Part shown: in pieces, positions 58,058 through 64,000 of the stretch
Layout: the number at the start of each line of letters is the position of its first letter
Numbering within the stretch: position 1 is the stretch's first letter
Assembly (NCBI GenBank): GCA_002633025.1
Contig: NMRB01000699.1
Location: 185,289-249,288 of the forward strand
DNA: 64,000 nucleotides
From: Notospermus geniculatus
Taxonomy: Eukaryota; Nemertea; Pilidiophora; Heteronemertea; Lineidae
Direction: 5' to 3'
Position numbers and translations under genes: made by a program
The notes under the pieces: generated by a model
Seen by the model: only the letters and a program-made list of their open reading frames with translations
Databases searched by the model: none
Told to the model about the DNA's origin: nothing

Positions 58058-58929
58058 TACCACCAGCAAACTATTTCTCTACATGTTTAAAGCACAGATT
58101 TCATGAAAAATAACGATGATTTCAAGTGATGAAGCATTTCTGTGCATTGTATAGAAGGCACTGCGTAAGCAAAGAGGGCAAATTTGAAATTGGTGAAAAA
58201 AAATTTTTCCATGCGGAGGGTCTGGGAATGACGCGGGCGCGGACAAGAAACAAATACTTTATTTTTTTGGCCTTAGCGCCAGAACATGGCAACCTGACAG
58301 TGTCATGAACATAACAAAATACAGAGTCGTGAGGCAGCAATATCATCAGTGTGTGAACAGCAGAAATTACAGGTACATTGTGAAGTCATTTGCATCTCAC
58401 GTCCCCGCTCACGTCAGCTGTACATAGAATGACTGGTGTATGAAATGTGCGGCACAGCATCCACAGGATTTTGAAAAGTTTTGTCATCTCGAGAGTTTTC
58501 AGTATTCATGGCTAGGATTTTTCACAATATTCGATGAAAATCGCACGATTGCCAAGACTGACTTAATAGGATCAATCAGCCGCGCGTATTGCCAAAAGAT
58601 GGCAGCACAGTTCTAGCGGACCAATACAAAAGAAACTTCTCTTGATTGGTGTTCAATCAGGAATGAATGGGTCCACAGATGCATTGAATTGGGCAGTAGT
58701 GGCACCTATTGGTCAACTCACTGACAGCTCCTATTGGGCGTTGTCAGTGTGAGTGAGATGAACCTGCACCAGAAGAAAGTTAACATCATTGTCCACAACA
58801 TCTCATGTAAATAAGTAGCCATGTATCCTAGTTCCGTCCATCTCTTATAGTGACTTCTTCCTATGCCACTCAGAATGACCAAATAAAGACATGTATGTAC
58901 AGGTACATGCATATGTACTTCCAAACTTG

Positions 58930-59070
58930 AACTTCACTGGAACCTCCCTTCTTAGTAGACACCTACATGTATGCTAGGATGACGCCTTTCTATTAAGGGC
59001 ACCCAAGTTCAATCCCAAATTTGTCACTTCTGTTCATTTTTGTTTGATAATCAGGATACCCCTCTATTAA
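58930..59070 (+). repeat. Decayed copy of the CAGTGGAACCTC MITE
   Basis: CACTGGAACCTCCCTTCTTA, then TTTCTATTAAGGGCACCCAA and CCTCTATTAAG in the same order as the complete copy. Confidence 0.65.
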
Positions 59071-59268
59071 GTACAATAGTCCTGTATAGGGAAAATATAT
59101 TCATCATTATTGGACCACCCTGTACATAACCAAGAATTGAGTTATTTGTCGTGTTAATGTGTACTTGTAGCATTTTAGCCTGTCTTGTTTTGCCCAGTCT
59201 TGTTGTTCATGTTACTTGCTGATGCTCTGCAAACGACGCGCAATCGAAATTAGACACAGACATCGGGT

Positions 59269-59377
59269 CATATGAATAAAGAGTAGCAAATGCTTTTACT
59301 TGAATTTTGCAATACAAATGCATTAGGCAATGCTGTACAAATCTGAAGTAAAAGCATTTGCTCGTCTTTATTCATGC
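59269..59377. repeat. Palindrome CATATGAATAAAGAGTAGC, ~109 bp
   Basis: Left ATGAATAAAGAGTAGCAAAT + GCTTTTACT; right AGTAAAAGC + ATTTGCTCGTCTTTATTCAT. Confidence 0.8.
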
Positions 59378-59436
59378 CACTGGACAAGCGAGTGCTTTGT
59401 GTGACAGAAGTATTGCAAGACCGAGACCCTATATAG

Positions 59437-59549
59437 ATTGGATGCCAACAGAATCGTCCTTCGCTTCCGCGTCGAATGCTGCGTCCTGCAATGACATGGC
59501 GTCGGAAGCAGACGACGGAAGCATGAATCCGGCTTACATGTATCTCTGA
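59437..59549 (+). CDS. Orphan terminal-exon-like ORF
   Basis: After CTATATAG an open frame reads WMPTESSFASASNA and ends MNPAYMYL then TGA. AATAAA follows about 85 bp later. No upstream exon of the same gene is recognised. It could be the last exon of an unidentified gene or chance. Confidence 0.2.
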
Positions 59550-60717
59550 CCTGTCATCCTACCGTGTATCAATTCAAAGTCTTATTCCACACTGCAGTCT
59601 TCTGTACACATTATTCTATTGTATAAATGTAAAATAAAATTCTAGTACTGTTTTAATTCAGTTTTCTGGTCTGATTTGCATAGGCCTACGCTATGACGCT
59701 ACGATCACTTCCCCTTGGCTTTTTAGTACGATCCACTCGAGCGCAGTTCGAAGGCCTGGCGATGGATTTCAGTCACTGACAGAACCAAATCAATGGACAA
59801 GCTAAGGTAATGGCGCCCGTACGCACAAAGGTTTAGTTTGCGGAAATTGGCACCCGTTAAAGATGGATGACGGTCAAAATGATGGACTAATGATGATGAT
59901 GAACCCTTGATGCGCGATGGATCCAGACGTGATTTTGAAGCCCCCCCCCCCCCTCAGCTCAACTGGGGCTAGGCTGTGGGATATTGATATTGGTACGTTC
60001 ACAGTTTGTGCGCCACAGCCATCATCGCCAATTTGCTGTGTGGACGTCGGGTTTAATTCACAAGCCCATCGATTTTGATTTGCGTTCGCACGTCATCAAC
60101 ATGGCCGCCACAGCCGCCATCTTGAATGTAATACGCGAATCGCGTATTAACTAAAAAGCGTTATGACAATATGACACATGGCGTAATGGTGAGACGTCGG
60201 ATTTGTTTGAAAACCGGGCAGAAACATTATCGACGTTGTTTTTCTTTTTACTTTTATATTCTCATTACATTTCTAGCCAACTAAATTTATTCAACATAGC
60301 CTATACTCGAGAATATTGTGTAAAAATTATAGGCCTACGGAAAAACAACCTTCAAACACGATGCAAGCAAAAACTGATGAACTATCATTGATTATTTTAA
60401 CGCATCGAATTGAACACAATAGTTACACTTTGCACATGTATTGTTATAAAGAGAAATGATGACAATAATGACAATGATTGAAAACCGTTTTGCTGACAAT
60501 ACATTTTTATTAGATAACAAAAGCTTTGTTCTGTATCAAACATTATGTAGAACCTTTTAATGAGATTACCCACAAAGGAACACGTTACAAGTTAGAAAAG
60601 TGCCCTGAGGGGAGGACCTTGTATTTAATTCGTTGTGTCCTTCACCGCCCCAGAGTTTCCGCCACCATGAAGCACAATGCTGACTACCATCCATTAGCGC
60701 AGTGGTAGCCTACCATC

Positions 60718-60754
60718 AAAAATAGATAAGCGAATGTGACGCTTATCTATTTTT
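60718..60754. repeat. Short perfect hairpin AAAAATAGATAAGCG
   Basis: 15-bp arms AAAAATAGATAAGCG/CGCTTATCTATTTTT around a 7-base loop. Confidence 0.75.
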
Positions 60755-62257
60755 ATCAGTTTTTTCTTAATGTATTGACGTTGAATTCATCAAGTGCTTG
60801 CAAAAATACAATCTTAGAATGATTTGACCAACGGTAGGAACTAATATTGGGATGTAAACTAGACACTCCTGTGATGATACCCGCGAACGAAATCCGATTC
60901 TCTCGGTCAAGTGGAACACGTCACATTCGGGACTGCAATCTGAAAACGTTTCATTTTCGCATCGCTACAACAGTGAGATCCCACTGAGCTTGAGATAGGC
61001 AAGCTATTCAGGCAGACGTCATCTGCTTACGTGAGGAACACCGTGTCATCCTACTAGTGTTCCCACAAAGATGATGATTCGAGGTTGAATTTTTAAATAA
61101 TGGTACCACAGTGTTTCAGATGGAACTGCCGCTAAAGACGGCCAGATTTTATACACATTTTTTTCGGGAAATTCCGAATTCTGACATCATTACCAATCGA
61201 CAACGACGGTTTTAGAAGACCCGGGAACTCTCACTTTATCTTTTAGACACATTCCCGTCCTCAGTAGGCCTATCTACACTTATAACCACTTTTGCTCGCA
61301 ACGGACCGTCCGTAATCAAGAACCTTTTCGAGAGGTGGAACCATCGCAAAGTTTGAGCAATGATATCATTCACCTTTCGAGACGACGACAGGTCATTTTG
61401 CCATCAATAACCCCGGGGTCAATAACACGCGTATTGGGACTCTATTGATACATTGAGATTGTTTTTCAATGGTCACTTACCGACATGTACACCCATTTTG
61501 CCATGTTTCGTGGACGGAGGACAACGCACCCAGTTTGCCAAGAGCAAAAGTCATATCGTACCATCCCTGTCATTTCCATGACCAGTTCCTGCAGTGGGAT
61601 TCACAAAGAGTTACTGAGATTAAGATGCTATTTGGTGTTGCATGGTTTTACTGAGCCACCAACTAACGTCATATAATCACTAACTCTTACATATCTTGCT
61701 TATAAAGTTCCCCAAATGACCATAACATTGTTTGCATTATCATTAATGTACATGTAAATCTATGGCATCGTTGCCCTCATCGTTCATTGAAACCTGCCCT
61801 TGGCCTTTCTACTCTGCTTGCACTCTCTGCATGTACACTGAGGATTTCTACATACCTCATAATCCAATGGTATATGATGTAGTTTCGTTTTCGAGTGCCA
61901 TACTTTGTATCACCATGTACACATTCTTTGATAGGCTTGAAATCGCGCCGTTTGATCAGTGATTGGTTAAATTTTCGCAGGACTCAGTCCGATTGGCCTA
62001 TTCGCTCTTGGCTCGAAGCAAGAAACAAGCAACATTGATGAATGCAAAAATATGGGAACCAATCAGATCGCTCGTTACGTACGATTATTTTGATTGGCGA
62101 AGAGGGGGAAGGAATCATTGGACGACGTCATTCATTGTCATTACAGGCTGGAGTGGGCCCGTCTTTTCGATTTACTGGAATAACTGCCGTTTCACCGGAT
62201 TAATTAGAGACGAACTTCGCATAAGCCGTTTTCCCTCCAATTGCCGGAAAAACACTA

Positions 62258-62340
62258 AGGGCCGTATTTTAGAACGTTCCACCTTAGGTACAAGCTGAAC
62301 TGCATGCAACCAGGGCCTCGCACGCTCTAAAATACAACCC
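62258..62340. repeat. Small palindrome GGGCCGTATTTTAGAACG
   Basis: GGGCCGTATTTTAGAACG at the left, and GCTCTAAAATACAACCCT at the right. The end is shared with 24066-24188. Confidence 0.6.
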
Positions 62341-62890
62341 TACAAATAGCCCCACTGGTCAGTTTTTGCCATCACGTGACCAATCATCCCATGTGAGAGA
62401 TAACTGATATCAGTCATTCTCAGGGGACAGATTGGTTTTATTTGGTCCAGATCACTCGGTGGAGATTCGTCGAAGTGCATATAGGCCTAACATGTACATG
62501 CGACATGATTTCGTCCGGTGTTGCCAGAACATTTACTCCCAGAGATTTTCAAGTATCCGATAAGGTCGAACATGCTTATTGCTGAGGACCACGGTCATCC
62601 ATTCCCCCGCACTGAAAATGGGGTACGTTGGACAAAACGGTCACCGTTTCCTTCATTTAATCAGAGATAGGGGTTTAAAATACCCAGATCTCGGTGTTTA
62701 CACCGTCAGGTCCCGTTTACTGTGTATGGTCGTCTGTTTGTTACCACGACCCTGTAGGACAGCGAATGCTTTCGTGAATGACCGGGGACATGTCATTTGC
62801 CAGAAGAGCACACAAACGGCGACCTGTCTGATACGGCCGAATGTAACCGAAGCCAACGGATTCCGCATGTATCAAACAGAGGTAATACCC

Positions 62891-63089
62891 GCCGCACACG
62901 AGTGCAATTTTGTCTCCAACTATGGAGATTTTTGCCTCCTACGTGCAAATGTCATCGTGTGCGGTGGTCGGAGACGGAGGCGGAGACGGATTTTTTTGCC
63001 TCCAAAGCAGATCAAACATGTTTGATCGGAGGAGACAAAAATCTCCTATGGAGGCAACGTCGGAGACAAAATTGCACTCGTGTGCGGCA
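62891..63089. repeat. Foldback GCCGCACACGAGTGC, ~200 bp
   Basis: Left GCCGCACACGAGTGCAATTT then TGTCTCCAACTATGGAG; right CTCCTATGGAGGCAAC then AAATTGCACTCGTGTGCGGC. Inner GATCAAACATG/CATGTTTGATC also pair. Confidence 0.85.
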
Positions 63090-63121
63090 GGTAGGCAACT
63101 CCATCCATTCATGATCTTGTA

Positions 63122-63263
63122 AGGCTAGGGATACACTGAACGCGATTTACCCATCGCGCGCGTTGTTTCTTTGTTATTTCATGCCGCAATGCCTCCGAAA
63201 CAAAAGAGATTCGTGCGAAAATCGCGCGCGATGGGTAAATCGCGTTCAGTGTATCCCTAGCCT
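63122..63263. repeat. Palindrome AGGCTAGGGATACACTGAAC, 142 bp
   Basis: Arms GGCTAGGGATACACTGAACG / CGTTCAGTGTATCCCTAGCC and the next CGATTTACCCATCGCGCGCG/complement are essentially perfect. Confidence 0.88.
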
Positions 63264-63467
63264 GAGCGAGGAATAAGCACGCCGCTTGCGACAAACCCTC
63301 ATTTTTGTCATCATGACGCAAGTCGTACATCATGATGTACATGTACATGCACTCCTTCAAAAATGTATGAGGCCCTAATTAATAGGATGTTGTTTATCAA
63401 AGACTTTCTTTTTTGTAAGTGTTGCATCTACATCCAGGTTTTAGAGGGACATTTTCCCTTAAGCCTG

Positions 63468-63666
63468 CCGCACACGTGAGCTATCTGCTGAGCAAAAAGT
63501 TATTCGAGACCGTTTGCTCAGCAGATAGCTCGCTGTGTGCGCGTATTTTTCGGTGAGTTTTCTGCCTCGCGAGGTCTTGAGGTGAATATTCAACATGTTT
63601 GATATTTTTCGCCTCGAGAGGCGGAAAACTCACCGTGTGCGCGCTACTTGAGCTACGTGCTGAGGG
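63468..63666. repeat. GCCGCACACG foldback, two consecutive stems
   Basis: Stem 1: GTGAGCTATCTGCTGAGCAA/TTTGCTCAGCAGATAGCTC. Stem 2: GGTGAGTTTTCTGCCTCGCG/CGAGAGGCGGAAAACTCACC. The outer ends are GCCGCACACG and CTGTGTGCGCG/CGTGTGCGCG. Confidence 0.8.
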
Positions 63667-63851
63667 CAGAAATTCTAGGTGGCCAATGAAATCGCTTCCT
63701 TTGTTCACATGATTTCAAGATGGCGGTCCCAACGGAATAGCAGACATGCATGAAACGGAACACTATGTTGAATTGGAAGTAAATGTAGTTGGACGATAGT
63801 CATCATTTTATATAGTCGATCAATTCAGATGCATGGTAACAGCGGAATTTA

Positions 63852-64000
63852 TTCAAGACTCAGGTTCATATTGTACTTACGTTCAAAACAAGAAGTAAAA
63901 TTTATAATTCTTGGATATAGGGAAGTAAAAAATTTATATCCAAGAATTATAAATTTTACTTACCCTTGTATTGAACCTAAGTATGAACCTGAGTCTTGAA
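63852..64000. repeat. Nested palindrome at the right edge
   Basis: TTCAAGACTCAGGTTCATA opens it, and its complement ends exactly at 64000. The inner AAGTAAAATTTATAATTCTT/complement is perfect. The element may extend past the window. Confidence 0.75.

Larger units (their letters stand above)
57484..64000. other. RAB28 3' UTR and downstream region without a convincing gene
   Basis: AATAAA at about 58874 is a candidate RAB28 poly(A) signal. Beyond it are two CAGTGGAACC MITE copies, one orphan exon-like ORF (59437-59549), a C-run at 59941-59953, and a dense series of palindromes from 59269 to the right edge. Other ORFs are short and lack splice or family support. Confidence 0.4.

Noticed and set aside
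62579-63122. Overlapping plus-strand ORFs of 70-148 codons
   Set aside because: Most of the length is the GCCGCACACG foldback (62891-63089); no family resemblance, and frames shift within the palindrome.
1-64000. CRISPR arrays, prophage, bacterial operons or intact viral/retroviral genes
   Set aside because: None seen: tandem repeats lack spacer structure, and no ORF shows reverse transcriptase, integrase or capsid motifs.

Overview
This is a gene-bearing stretch of an animal nuclear genome. Short coding exons with GT/AG junctions, tRNA-headed SINEs, many short DNA transposons and the words taggcctac and tacatgta point to a marine invertebrate. An echinoderm-like deuterostome is my best guess, but the species cannot be fixed from sequence alone. 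There are no bacterial operons, CRISPR arrays or phage genes.

Layout. (1) 260-2243, minus: the 5' part of COX15 (haem A synthase), running off the left edge. (2) 3373-11032, minus: complete RMC1 (Mon1-Ccz1 regulator), 19 exons, 657 codons. (3) 12449-21707, plus: a four-exon gene for an Ala/Pro-rich protein of about 450 residues with a Lys-rich N-terminus and a C-terminal coiled coil; I do not recognise it. (4) 27562-53905, minus: a DOCK-A gene (DOCK1/2/5/Myoblast city type), about 44 exons, SH3 through DHR-1 and DHR-2 to a CRK-type proline tail. (5) 55275-57483, plus: complete RAB28, six exons, CaaX end. From 57484 to the right edge I see no convincing gene. All coding calls come from translating both strands, checking splice sites and phase at each junction, and comparing with the remembered shape of each family.

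Two gene pairs are divergent with about 1.4 kb between start codons (RMC1/Ala-Pro gene; DOCK/RAB28), so each spacer probably holds both promoters. COX15 and RMC1 lie in tandem; the Ala-Pro gene and DOCK are tail to tail. Functionally, COX15 serves mitochondrial haem A synthesis, RMC1 and RAB28 act in endolysosomal or ciliary traffic, and DOCK activates Rac. I see no sign that they form one pathway.

The accessory DNA is the unusual part. Five short elements with CAG-type ends carry perfect 5-bp target duplications (ACTAT, TCTTT, GGTAT, GTCCC, CTTTT), as expected of 5-bp-TSD hAT relatives. One lies in the last coding exon of RMC1 and supplies a new C-terminus. Another lies inside a palindrome whose other arm still shows the empty site. 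About two dozen near-perfect palindromes (about 40 to 740 bp) are scattered in introns and spacers, many beginning with GGGCC, GGCC or GCCGCACACG but with unrelated arms. There are also TA-flanked mariner-like MITEs, one supplying the bases beside a DOCK splice donor, TTAA-flanked MITEs, several tRNA-derived SINEs, two minisatellites and a hammerhead-like repeat.
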